NCBI RefSeq assembly: GCF_004801905.1
Contig: NZ_SSSN01000003.1
Coordinates: forward strand, 868,001-932,000
Direction: 5' to 3'
DNA length: 64,000 nucleotides
Source of the DNA: Orlajensenia flava
GTDB taxonomy: Bacteria; Actinomycetota; Actinomycetes; Actinomycetales; Microbacteriaceae
Each line of letters begins with the position of its first letter. Positions within the stretch are counted from its first letter, which is position 1. The notes under the pieces are model-generated. The model did no database searches, was not told where the DNA came from, and was given only the letters and a program-made list of their open reading frames with translations. The translations under genes and the position numbers were made by a program. Positions 56,915 to 64,000 of this stretch are shown here, piece after piece.

Positions 56915-58018
56915 CTACCTGACGAGCACAGCGGACAACCGCACGGTGACGCGAAGGCCGCCTCCCGCGCGAGGCGCGATCGAGAGGGTCCCGCCGTGCG
57001 CATCCGTGATGCTCTTGACGATCGCCAACCCGAGACCGACGCCCGCATGATCGGTGCGCGTGCGATCACTGCCGCGTTGGAACCGTTCGGTGAGCAGCGG
57101 GATCATCCGGGGGTCGAGTTCCTCGCCGGTGTTGGCGACGTCGATCGAGACACCGTCGTTGTCCGCTGACGCGGTCACCCAGACGACCCCACCCGCGGCG
57201 ACATTGTGGACGATGGCGTTGTGCAGAAGGTTCATCGTGAGTTGCAGAAGGAGTGCGCGCGAGCCGCTCGCAGTGGCGATCTCACCGGACGTCTGGATGG
57301 CCACGCCGTTCTTCTCGGCCAGGGGAAGCAGCGTCTCGACGGCCTCCTCCGCGACGAGCGAGAGATCCACGCGCTCTCGAGCGAAGGATCGTTGATCGGC
57401 ACGGCTCAGGATCAGGAGTGCCTCGGTGAGGTCGATGGCGCGTTGGTTGACCGCCTGAAGACGCTCTACGAGGACATGGTCGTCACGATCCTGCGGGTCG
57501 CGGGCGGCGACGTCGAGAAGGGTCCGGGTGATCGCCAAGGGTGTGCGCAGTTCGTGGGAGGCGTTCGCTGCGAACCGCTGCTGTTCGGCGACCTGCGCTT
57601 CGAGACGGCCCAGCATCGTGTCGAAGCTGTCGGCGAGTTCGCGGAACTCGTCCTGTCGGCCGTCCAACTCGACACGGTGGGACAGCGAGCCCGACGCCGC
57701 ACGTCTGGTCGCGTGGGTGATGCGGGCGAGCGGGGCCAGCATCCGGCCGGCGAGAAGCCATCCCCCGACGAGACCGAACACGAGAAGCGCGAGAAGTGCC
57801 CAAGCGGCTGCTGGTACGAAAGCACGCACGAGATCCTCCTGGCTCGGACTCGCGCCACGAAACAGGTCGCCGCTGGCGGGCTGCTCGGAATAGGTCGGCA
57901 CGTAGCGAAGCAGGAACACCCAGACGGCGGTGAGCAGCACGACTGCGGCAACCATCAGGAACCCGGTATAGCTGAGGGTGAGCTTGAGCCGTACGCTCGG
58001 CCCTGGCGGCCTATCCAC
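56915..58018 (-). CDS. Sensor histidine kinase
   Basis: 367 residues. Two membrane segments (about 14-37 and 68-90) bracket a short outer loop; then HAMP (about 91-143), HisKA with FAANASHELRTPLAITR (phospho-His), and HATPase_c with NLLHNAIVHN, DVANTGEELD and GVGLGLAIVKS. The start is GTG at 58018, overlapping the regulator stop by 8 bp (GTGGATAG). Cognate partner is the response regulator upstream. The signal is unknown; the outer loop is only about 30 residues, so it may sense membrane or small-molecule stress. Confidence 0.94.
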   Translation of the reverse strand: MDRPPGPSVRLKLTLSYTGFLMVAAVVLLTAVWVFLLRYVPTYSEQPASGDLFRGASPSQEDLVRAFVPAAAWALLALLVFGLVGGWLLAGRMLAPLARITHATRRAASGSLSHRVELDGRQDEFRELADSFDTMLGRLEAQVAEQQRFAANASHELRTPLAITRTLLDVAARDPQDRDDHVLVERLQAVNQRAIDLTEALLILSRADQRSFARERVDLSLVAEEAVETLLPLAEKNGVAIQTSGEIATASGSRALLLQLTMNLLHNAIVHNVAAGGVVWVTASADNDGVSIDVANTGEELDPRMIPLLTERFQRGSDRTRTDHAGVGLGLAIVKSITDAHGGTLSIAPRAGGGLRVTVRLSAVLVR

Positions 58019-58706
58019 GCGCGCCCTGCTCTCCCGGTGCGTCGAGACCGGTGCCGATCCGGTAGCCGACACCCGGGACCGTCGTGATGACCCAGGGTTC
58101 GCCGAGTCGCTTCCGCAACGCCGAGACGGTGATGCGCACGGCATTCGTGAACGGATCGGCGTTCTCATCCCACGCCCTCTCCAACAGTTCCTCGGCGCTG
58201 ACCACCCCACCCTCCGCAGCGACGAGGGCCTCGAGAACCGCGAACTGCTTGCGGGTGAGCGCGACGTAGCGACCGTCGCGGTACACCTCCCGGCGAAACG
58301 AATCCAGACGCAGGCCCGCTATCTCCCTCACCGGCGGTCTGTTGTTCGCTCGCCTCCGGTCGAGCGCTCGTATCCTGAGGACCAGCTCTCCCAATTCGAA
58401 CGGCTTGGTCAGGTAGTCGTCGGCCCCGAGGCCGAACCCGGAGGCCTTGTCGTCGAGACGATCAGCGGCCGTGAGCATGAGGATGGGCATGCCCGATCCG
58501 GAAGCGACGATGCTCATCGCCACCGCGTCTCCCGACGGCCCGGGGATGTCCCGATCCAGGATGACTATGTCGTAGGCGTTGATGCTCAACAACTCGAGGG
58601 CGCTGTCACCGTCGCCGGCGAGGTCGGCCGCGATCGCCTCCAGGCGCAGCCCATCGCGGATGGCGGTGGCCATCAACGACTCGTCCTCGACAACCAGCAC
58701 GCGCAT
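58011..58706 (-). CDS. OmpR/PhoB-type response regulator
   Basis: 231 residues. Receiver domain with acidic pocket VEDES, phospho-acceptor Asp in IVILDRDIPGPSG (about 51), and Lys in DDYLTKPFELGEL. Winged-helix output domain with RVSALRKRLGEPWVITTVPGVGYRIG. The ATG at 58706 has TAGGAT 6 nt upstream. The 11-bp direct repeats just upstream (58727-58748) are the expected type of binding site, so autoregulation and control of vanZ are likely. Confidence 0.95.
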   Translation of the reverse strand: MRVLVVEDESLMATAIRDGLRLEAIAADLAGDGDSALELLSINAYDIVILDRDIPGPSGDAVAMSIVASGSGMPILMLTAADRLDDKASGFGLGADDYLTKPFELGELVLRIRALDRRRANNRPPVREIAGLRLDSFRREVYRDGRYVALTRKQFAVLEALVAAEGGVVSAEELLERAWDENADPFTNAVRITVSALRKRLGEPWVITTVPGVGYRIGTGLDAPGEQGARG

Positions 58707-58712
58707 GGCCCG

Positions 58713-58718
58713 ATCCTA
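58713..58718 (-). promoter_or_regulatory. -10 element, leaderless response-regulator promoter
   Basis: TAGGAT, 6 nt before the ATG. The 11-bp direct repeats occupy its -35 position. Confidence 0.5.
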
Positions 58719-58726
58719 CGAGCCGA

Positions 58727-58748
58727 GGCATATCGTCGGCATATCGGC
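58727..58748. promoter_or_regulatory. 11-bp tandem direct repeats, likely response-regulator site
   Basis: ggcatatcgtc followed at once by ggcatatcggc. Two direct repeats one helical turn apart are the classic OmpR/PhoB-family half-site layout. They lie between the divergent response regulator and VanZ genes. Confidence 0.65.
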
Positions 58749-58792
58749 ATTCTGATACGCGCTGGCAACACGCCATCTTCTTGACTCGACGT

Positions 58793-59398
58793 ATGACTGA
58801 AAGCTCGCCGTCCACGGAGGCATCCAGAGACCGGATGCCCGGCAAGGCGCTCCCCATCGCGCTGTTCTCAACCTACCTGCTCTTGCTCACCTGGGTCGTG
58901 TTGTGGAAGCTCGAGATCCCCTGGATCGGCAGGGATGCCGACCGGACCATCAAACTCATCCCCTTCGTGGCCGGCGGCGGCTCCGGCGCCAGTGCTCCGT
59001 TCGAAGTCGCCGCGAACCTCGCACTCTTCGTGCCATTCGGCGTCTACCTCGGCCTGATCGCGCGCTCGTGGGCGTGGTGGCGGTCGGCGGCCGTGATCGG
59101 GGCGACGAGTCTGGCGTTCGAGGTTGCTCAGTACGTCTTGGCCGTCGGCAGCTCCGACATCACCGATGTCATCGTCAACACCACCGGCGGAATCGTCGGA
59201 ATCGGCCTGCTCGCCCTCGTGAGGCGAACATCGCGCTCGCCGGCGCTCGTCATCCGCATCTGCTCCGTCGGCACCGTGCTCGCCCTTCTGGCAGGCGCGG
59301 CTGTGCACTTCTCACCCCTGCGTTACGGGCCACCGGGTGCCGGCCCGGGTGGATTCGATGACCTGCGTCGCGAGAACTCGCGAACGCTCGAGCCGTGA
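58793..59398 (+). CDS. VanZ-like membrane protein
   Basis: 201 residues with four to five membrane segments. VanZ pattern: IKLIPFV near the first loop, EVAANLALFVPFGVYLGLI, AFEVAQYVLAVGSSDITDVIVNTTGGIVG. VanZ of enterococci gives low-level teicoplanin resistance; most homologues are uncharacterised. ATG at 58793; a TTG at 58781 is possible. TGATAC (58752-58757) may be its -10, next to the 11-bp direct repeats, linking it to the two-component system. Confidence 0.9.
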   Translation: MTESSPSTEASRDRMPGKALPIALFSTYLLLLTWVVLWKLEIPWIGRDADRTIKLIPFVAGGGSGASAPFEVAANLALFVPFGVYLGLIARSWAWWRSAAVIGATSLAFEVAQYVLAVGSSDITDVIVNTTGGIVGIGLLALVRRTSRSPALVIRICSVGTVLALLAGAAVHFSPLRYGPPGAGPGGFDDLRRENSRTLEP

Positions 59399-59399
59399 G

Positions 59400-60116
59400 T
59401 CAGGAGTCCGTCACGACAACCCGGTCCAGCCATTCTGCGAGGAGCAGCCGTTCCGAGGAGCTGAGCTGGTCGAACGTCGGCGCCCACGATCGGAAGGCGA
59501 CGGTCGCCGCAAGGCGTCGGTCGTCGGCCGCGACCGGAGCGTCCGAGAGTATCTGAGCCAGGACGCCCTCCAGTGCGGCGTGGGTGAGGCCCGGATCGCG
59601 GTCATCGGGCGGCGTGGCGAGGACCGTCGTGATCACTCCGACGCCCGCGGCCTGGAAGAGACCGACAGCACGTTGCTCAGTCACCCGAAGACGCCCCGTG
59701 ACGGCGACGCGATGGATTCGAGCTTCGAGCACCCGCAGCCCTCGACGCGCTGCAGCAGAACTCGCAACGCGGCTGGGGTCGCTCAACAGCCGAAAGAGGG
59801 CCGGGTTGCTCAGGCCGAAGTCGATCTGCCCGTTCCATCCCGCGCGAAGGTCCTCGACGGGATCGAGGTCGTCGGCTTCGGCCGCAGCGACCGTCGCGGC
59901 CTTGGCGGACACGAAGTCGGCCATGACGTGCTCGGCCACCGCTTCCAGAAGGCCGTCCTTGTCTCCGAAGAGGCGATAGATCGCCGGCGCCTGAACGCCG
60001 GCCCGCGCGGCCACGCCGCGGGTCGTCACGGCGCCAGGCCCGTCCTCTCTCAGCAGCCGCGCCGCTTCCTCCACGATCCGAGTACGCATATCGGTTGGAG
60101 TCGTCGTTTCAGCCAC
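59400..60116 (-). CDS. TetR family transcriptional regulator
   Basis: 238 residues. Helix-turn-helix region DMRTRIVEEAARLLREDGPGAVTTRGVAARAGVQAPAIYRLFGDKDGLLEAVAEHV (about 9-65). Unassigned ligand domain. GTG start at 60116 is supported by TATCAT 7 nt upstream; an ATG at 60089 is the alternative. Divergent from an NAD(P)H-binding protein and separated by a dyad operator, so it most likely represses that gene and itself. It ends 1 bp after the VanZ stop. Confidence 0.92.
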   Translation of the reverse strand: MAETTTPTDMRTRIVEEAARLLREDGPGAVTTRGVAARAGVQAPAIYRLFGDKDGLLEAVAEHVMADFVSAKAATVAAAEADDLDPVEDLRAGWNGQIDFGLSNPALFRLLSDPSRVASSAAARRGLRVLEARIHRVAVTGRLRVTEQRAVGLFQAAGVGVITTVLATPPDDRDPGLTHAALEGVLAQILSDAPVAADDRRLAATVAFRSWAPTFDQLSSSERLLLAEWLDRVVVTDS

Positions 60117-60133
60117 GGTATCGATGATACCGT
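60115..60133. promoter_or_regulatory. TetR operator dyad
   Basis: Arms ACGGTATC and GATACCGT with a 3-bp spacer (GAT). It covers the -10 (TATCAT, 60124-60129 on minus) and start codon of the tetR gene, so binding would block its own leaderless transcript and could affect the divergent gene. Confidence 0.7.
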
Positions 60134-60216
60134 ATTTGTGATTCCTTTGATATCAGCGCGATCTCGCCCCGGATCCCCTGTGCATTGGCACACCCCCGCT
60201 TCGGAAAGGCTTTTCC

Positions 60217-61077
60217 ATGATCATCATCACCGGCGCAACGGGCGCCCTGAACGGCGCCACCGTCGACCACCTGCTAGAGACCATCGCCCCCGACGAGATC
60301 GTCGTCGTGGCCCGAGATGCCGCCAAGGCCGCCCGATTCGCGGATGTCGGCGTCGAGGTTCGCACCGGCGACTACGCCGACGCCGCGTCCCTGCCTCGAG
60401 CCTTCGCCGGCGCCGACCAGCTCCTCCTGGTCTCCTCGAGCGACCCGCACGCAGACGCCGTCAGCCTCCACCGATCAGCCATCGAGGCAGCCAGCGCAGC
60501 GGGCGTCGGGCGCATCCTGTACACGAGTCATCAGGGCGCCGCGCCCGAGACTCCCTTCGGCCCCGGGAGAGACCACTTCGCGACGGAGCAGATCCTCGCC
60601 GACTCGGGCATCGCGTGGACCTCCCTGCGCAATGGCTTCTACGCCCACAGCCTCACCTGGTTCCTCGGAGCCTGGCGCGACAGTGGCGTGATCCAGGTGC
60701 CGACGGATGGACCGGTCTCGTGGACCGCACGCGAGGATGCCGCGGAAGCGGCCGCGCGCATCCTTCTCTCCAACGGCGCCTACGACGGTCCGACGACTCT
60801 GACGGCGCGAGACGCGCCCACCTTCACGCAGATCGCCGCGATCGCGACCGAGGTCGCCGGTCGCCCGGTCGAGACGCAGGTGCTGGGCGCAGACGAATGG
60901 GTCGCTGCACAGGTGGCCTCGGGTCAACAGGAATTCATGGCCCGATTCATGCTGGACATGTACCAGGCGGCGGCCGACGGGTACTTCGCCGGCACGAGCC
61001 CGCTTCTCGGCGAGCTGCTCCACCGCGAGCCACGCACCGTTCGGAGCCTGCTCGAGGCAGATGCGGCAGTGCACTGA
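60217..61077 (+). CDS. NmrA/SDR-type NAD(P)H-binding oxidoreductase
   Basis: 286 residues. Opening IIITGATGALNGATVDHLL is the dinucleotide-binding motif of the atypical SDR/NmrA group (QorB-like); the third glycine of TGxxGxxG is displaced. GRILYTSHQGAAP replaces the usual Tyr/Lys catalytic pair. The family includes quinone reductases and redox sensors. GGAAAGG precedes the ATG. Divergent from a TetR regulator across an operator dyad, a common arrangement for electrophile-responsive reductases. Confidence 0.9.
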   Translation: MIIITGATGALNGATVDHLLETIAPDEIVVVARDAAKAARFADVGVEVRTGDYADAASLPRAFAGADQLLLVSSSDPHADAVSLHRSAIEAASAAGVGRILYTSHQGAAPETPFGPGRDHFATEQILADSGIAWTSLRNGFYAHSLTWFLGAWRDSGVIQVPTDGPVSWTAREDAAEAAARILLSNGAYDGPTTLTARDAPTFTQIAAIATEVAGRPVETQVLGADEWVAAQVASGQQEFMARFMLDMYQAAADGYFAGTSPLLGELLHREPRTVRSLLEADAAVH

Positions 61078-61168
61078 GAGCGGCGGCATCCGCCGCGAGT
61101 CGGAAGGGTCTTCCTCCTCGCGGGCCGGCGCTCCCGCGGACCTGCCACGAGAGCGCCGACCGCAGGAC

Positions 61169-62194
61169 TCACGCCTTGGCGGCCGCCCCCGCGAGCGCCG
61201 TGGTGAGGTCGTCGAGACCCCACGTGAGGGAGAGCGCCGTTGGGGGCGAGACCGCGGCGACGAACTCGGTGCCGACGACCTGCGCCACCGCGCCCCGTCC
61301 AACGGCGGGGATGGCCTGCATGGTCGGCGAGGCGAGGAACGCATCGGCGTCGGCTTGATTGTCCGAGTAGTTGACCACGATGTCGCTGTCGAGCTTGTCC
61401 AGCTGCTCGTAGCTGAGCGTGTAGTAGAAGGTCTCCGAACCGTTGGCGAGAGCGTCGACGGACGGCGCGTTCTTCAGGCCGAAGCCGCTGAGGAATTCCA
61501 CGCGCGCATCCGCGTGCTTGTAGACGTAGAAGGTGCCTCCGACATCCCAGACCGCCGCCACCGTCTTGCCGGCGAGCTCCGGGTTGGCTGCGGCCTTCGC
61601 GGCGACGGTCTTGTCGAGATCGGCGATGACCTTCTTCGCCTGCGCCGACTTTCCGAGCGCCGTGCCGACCGTCGTGATGACGTCCTTCCACGGCGTCGAC
61701 CAGGCGTCGCCCGTGTACGCGACGACGGGAGCGATGTCGCTCAGCGTCTCGAACTGATCCTTCGTGAGACCCGAGTACGGGGCGAGGATGACGTCGGGCT
61801 TGGCCGCGATGACCTGCTCGTATGGCACGCTCTCGCCGTCATCCTTCAGGATGGGCGGGGTCTTCTCGCCCATGTCCTTCAGCTTCTTCGCCACCCACGG
61901 CAGGACGCCGTCCTTGTTCGCCGCGTAGGTCTGCTGCGCCATCGCCACCGGAGCCACGCCGAGAGCCAACGTCGCCTCCGTGGATCCCCATCCCCAGGTC
62001 GCGACGCGGGTGGGCGCCTTGTCGATCGTCGTGGTGCCGAAGTTGCTCTCGAGAGTGACAGGGAACGCCCCATCGCTCGCGGCGGCTGAAGTGGTGGCGG
62101 ACGGCTCGGCTCCGCTCGCGCAGCCACTCAGCGCGATCGCCGTGATGGCGGCCGCGAGAACGGCGGTGATGCGGATGCTGGGTCTGAAGGGCAC
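61169..62194 (-). CDS. Iron-siderophore ABC substrate-binding lipoprotein
   Basis: 341 residues. Lipoprotein signal with lipobox LSGCAS (Cys about 25), then a FecB/FepB-type bi-lobed fold (peripla_BP_2): PTRVATWGWGSTEATLALGV and AAKPDVILAPYSGLTKDQFETLSDIAPVVAY. It captures ferric siderophore for the adjacent permease. GTG start at 62194 with GGGAGAG upstream. A DtxR/IdeR box lies just upstream, so the gene is iron-repressed. Same strand as the ATPase and permease genes upstream. Confidence 0.93.
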   Translation of the reverse strand: MPFRPSIRITAVLAAAITAIALSGCASGAEPSATTSAAASDGAFPVTLESNFGTTTIDKAPTRVATWGWGSTEATLALGVAPVAMAQQTYAANKDGVLPWVAKKLKDMGEKTPPILKDDGESVPYEQVIAAKPDVILAPYSGLTKDQFETLSDIAPVVAYTGDAWSTPWKDVITTVGTALGKSAQAKKVIADLDKTVAAKAAANPELAGKTVAAVWDVGGTFYVYKHADARVEFLSGFGLKNAPSVDALANGSETFYYTLSYEQLDKLDSDIVVNYSDNQADADAFLASPTMQAIPAVGRGAVAQVVGTEFVAAVSPPTALSLTWGLDDLTTALAGAAAKA

Positions 62195-62221
62195 GGTCTC
62201 TCCCGGAGATTATCGATGGTG

Positions 62222-62240
62222 TGAGGTTAGCCTAACCTAA
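62222..62240. promoter_or_regulatory. DtxR/IdeR iron box
   Basis: TGAGGTTAGCCTAACCTAA differs from the consensus TTAGGTTAGSCTAACCTAA at a single position. It lies 28 bp upstream of the binding-protein start, directly after the ATPase stop. The embedded TAGGCT on the minus strand could be the -10, so repressor binding would block initiation. Confidence 0.92.
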
Positions 62241-63047
62241 TTAAGCACCCGGCGCTGACCGGTGATGCCGTCCGATCGGCACGATCAGCGGCGTGCCGGC
62301 CACGGGATCGACCGTCACGACGCTGTCGAGGTCGAAGGCGTCGGAGATCGTCGACGCCGTCAACACCTTCGTCGGTGAGCCGGACGTGACGATGCGCCCA
62401 GCCGACATGACCACGAGATGATCGGCGTAGCGGGCGGCCAGGTTGAGATCGTGCAGCACCATCACGATGGTCGCCCCGCGGTCGCGGTTGAGGTCGGTGA
62501 GCAGGTCGAGCAGCTCGAGCTGGTGGGTGGCGTCGAGGAATGTCGTGGGCTCGTCGAGCAGCACGATATCGCTGCGCTGAGCGAGCACCATGGCGATCCA
62601 CACGCGCTGTCGCTGCCCCCCCGAGAGCTCCTCCACCCGTCGGTCTGCCAGGCCGAGCGTGGCGGTCGCGGCCAGAGCGTCGGCGACGATGCGATCGTCG
62701 TCGCTCGAGCGGGAGCGGAACCAGCCCTGGTGCGGATGGCGCCCGCGGGAGACGAGGTCGGCCACGGTGACGCCATCCGGTGCCACCGGCTGCTGAGGCA
62801 GTACGGCGATGGTGCGCGCCACCTCCCGGGGCGCGATCTGGTTCAGGTCTCGTCCGTCCAGCATGACGCGGCCCGCGCTCGGCTTCAGCAACCGCCCGAG
62901 CCCGCGCACGAGCGTGGACTTGCCGCACGCGTTCGGGCCGACAATCGCCGTGATGGCGGCGTCGGGCACGTCGAGGTGCAGGTCATCGACGATGGTGCGT
63001 CCGTCGTAGCCGAGGGTGATGCCCTCGGCGCGCAGTCGTGCGGTCAT
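62241..63047 (-). CDS. Iron-siderophore ABC transporter ATPase (FecE-like)
   Basis: 268 residues. Walker A GPNACGKSTL, Q-loop LPQQPVAPD, signature LSGGQRQRVWIAM, Walker B IVLLDEPTTFLD, and switch His in VMVLHDLNLAARY. Typical FecE/FhuC length and order. ATG at 63047 overlaps the permease stop (ATGA). Powers uptake through the FecCD-type permease. Confidence 0.95.
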   Translation of the reverse strand: MTARLRAEGITLGYDGRTIVDDLHLDVPDAAITAIVGPNACGKSTLVRGLGRLLKPSAGRVMLDGRDLNQIAPREVARTIAVLPQQPVAPDGVTVADLVSRGRHPHQGWFRSRSSDDDRIVADALAATATLGLADRRVEELSGGQRQRVWIAMVLAQRSDIVLLDEPTTFLDATHQLELLDLLTDLNRDRGATIVMVLHDLNLAARYADHLVVMSAGRIVTSGSPTKVLTASTISDAFDLDSVVTVDPVAGTPLIVPIGRHHRSAPGA

Positions 63048-64000
63048 CCGTCCGACCCCTTCCGATTGCCGGTGGCGATGAGCCAGAGAAGATAGGGAGC
63101 GCCGATCAGCCCGGTGACGATGCCGACGGGAACGCTGATGCCGCCGGGCAGCGCGTACTGGCCGACGAGATCGGCGACGAGCACCACGAGGGAGCCGACG
63201 AGAGCGGATGCCGCCAACGCGGACGCTCCCCCGCGCACCAGGGAGCGGGCGATCGGCGCCGAGACCAGGGCGACGAAGGCGACCGGACCCGCCAGCGCCG
63301 TCCCGGCGGCCACCAAGGCGACCCCGAGGACGATGACACCCGCCCGCGCGCGGCCGGCATCGACCCCGAGGGAGCGCGCACTGTCATCGTCGAGTTGCAG
63401 GACGGGCATCCGACGGGACACGCCGGCCACCACGATCAGGAGGCCGAGGATGGCCACGCCGACCACCCCGATGGCCGGCCAGGAGGTGTCCCCGATTCCG
63501 CCCACCGTCCAGACCAGCGCCCGGCTCGCGTCCCGCACGTCGGCCCGGGTGATCAGGTAGCCGAGGGCCGCCTGCACGAGGGCGGCGAGCGCGACGCCGA
63601 TGAGCACGAACCGGTACCCCACGAGGCCGCCGCGCCAGGCGAGCGCCCACATGAGGGCCGCGACGATGAGGGCGCCGGCGAAGGCCGCGACGGCGATGCC
63701 CGGCCCGTCGACGCGCAGGATGAGCGTGGCGAACACGGCCGCGAAGCTCGCGCCCGCCGTCACACCCAGGATGTCGGGACTCGCGAGCGGGTTGCGCAGT
63801 GTGCTCTGGAACAGCGAGCCGGCCAGCCCGAACGCCGCCCCAGCGAGCACGGCCGTGGTCGCCCGCGGAAGCCTCAGCCGGAAGACGACGAAGTCGGAGA
63901 GGCGATCGCCGCGGCCCACGAGGGCGGCCAGTGCGTCGCCCAGTCCGAGCCCGGTCGCCCCGAGGGAGAGCGAGACGACGACGGCGACCACGATGAGCGC
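63044..64000 (-). CDS. FecCD-type iron-siderophore permease, 5-prime end outside window
   Basis: At least 318 residues visible, with the C-terminal portion complete (eight or more membrane segments). Family marks: RLPRATTAVLAGAAFGLAGSLFQSTLRNPLASPDILGVTAGASFAAVFA, VWTVGGIGDTSW and the cytoplasmic coupling region SLGVDAGRARAGV. The frame stays open to the window edge, so the start lies beyond 64000. A second permease gene probably lies further upstream, as FecCD transporters pair; this is not in view. Confidence 0.93.
   Translation of the reverse strand, partial: ALIVVAVVVSLSLGATGLGLGDALAALVGRGDRLSDFVVFRLRLPRATTAVLAGAAFGLAGSLFQSTLRNPLASPDILGVTAGASFAAVFATLILRVDGPGIAVAAFAGALIVAALMWALAWRGGLVGYRFVLIGVALAALVQAALGYLITRADVRDASRALVWTVGGIGDTSWPAIGVVGVAILGLLIVVAGVSRRMPVLQLDDDSARSLGVDAGRARAGVIVLGVALVAAGTALAGPVAFVALVSAPIARSLVRGGASALAASALVGSLVVLVADLVGQYALPGGISVPVGIVTGLIGAPYLLWLIATGNRKGSDG

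Overview
The window is high-GC, densely coded DNA with many ATGA stop/start overlaps. Gene content points to an actinobacterium of Microbacteriaceae type: DUF2510 and DUF4192 proteins, a DUF222/HNH protein, an FHA-PP2C-Ser/Thr kinase cluster, and the actinobacterial gene order argS...lysA-hom-thrC-thrB-rho-prfA...prmC...tsaC-wecA-atp. I cannot fix the genus. All 64 kb read as chromosome; I see no phage, insertion sequence, CRISPR array or integrase.

Layout. 1-3.7 kb: FHA, PP2C phosphatase and Ser/Thr kinase operon (minus), running into a membrane protein cut by the window edge. 3.8-7.1 kb: Lrp regulator, class-III aminotransferase and FAD amine oxidase, probably polyamine or amine catabolism. 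7.1-9 kb: DUF2510 and DUF4192 proteins. 9-14.4 kb: heterodimeric ABC exporter with its TetR regulator and a perfect operator palindrome, divergent from a membrane-anchored HExxH protein. 14.4-16.5 kb: MBL-fold hydrolase and the repair pair ogt-tag, followed by a 16-bp tandem repeat array. 16.6-27.5 kb: yaaA, a P-loop kinase, and the ATP synthase operon atpCDGAHFEB with atpI-like, wecA and tsaC. 27.5-32.1 kb: HAD hydrolase, zinc-free MDR oxidoreductase, and a DrrAB-type exporter with a TetR regulator. 32.1-34.6 kb: prmC and a cysK-cysE pair. 34.7-42.9 kb: prfA, rho with a very long low-complexity N-terminus, thrB, thrC, hom and lysA. 43-48.1 kb: DUF1345 membrane protein, a large LuxR-type regulator and a secreted GH18 chitinase. 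48.2-51.5 kb: DUF2993 protein, argS, a lipoprotein and tRNA-Arg(CCG). 51.6-55.3 kb: ClgR-like regulator, decayed GH4 glycosidase and sugar-kinase remnants, arginase-family protein, flavin disulfide oxidoreductase and a small HExxH protein. 55.3-59.4 kb: DUF222/HNH protein, a two-component system and a VanZ-like protein. 59.4-61.1 kb: TetR regulator and a divergent NAD(P)H-binding protein. 61.2-64 kb: siderophore-type iron uptake with a DtxR/IdeR box.

How it fits together. Core metabolism (ATP synthase, aspartate-family amino acids, Arg-tRNA charging, translation and transcription termination) forms the backbone. It is interrupted by accessory blocks for export, cysteine synthesis and chitin degradation. 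At least 17 transcription-unit heads carry a -10-like hexamer ending 6-8 nt before the start codon, usually without a Shine-Dalgarno sequence. This indicates widespread leaderless transcription and was used to choose several starts. The best candidates for new biology are the FHA protein with four DTVL repeats beside its own kinase and phosphatase, the HExxH protein sharing a regulatory gap with an ABC exporter, the 16-bp repeat array, the small HExxH protein coupled to an unusual disulfide reductase, and the 11-bp direct repeats between a response regulator and vanZ.
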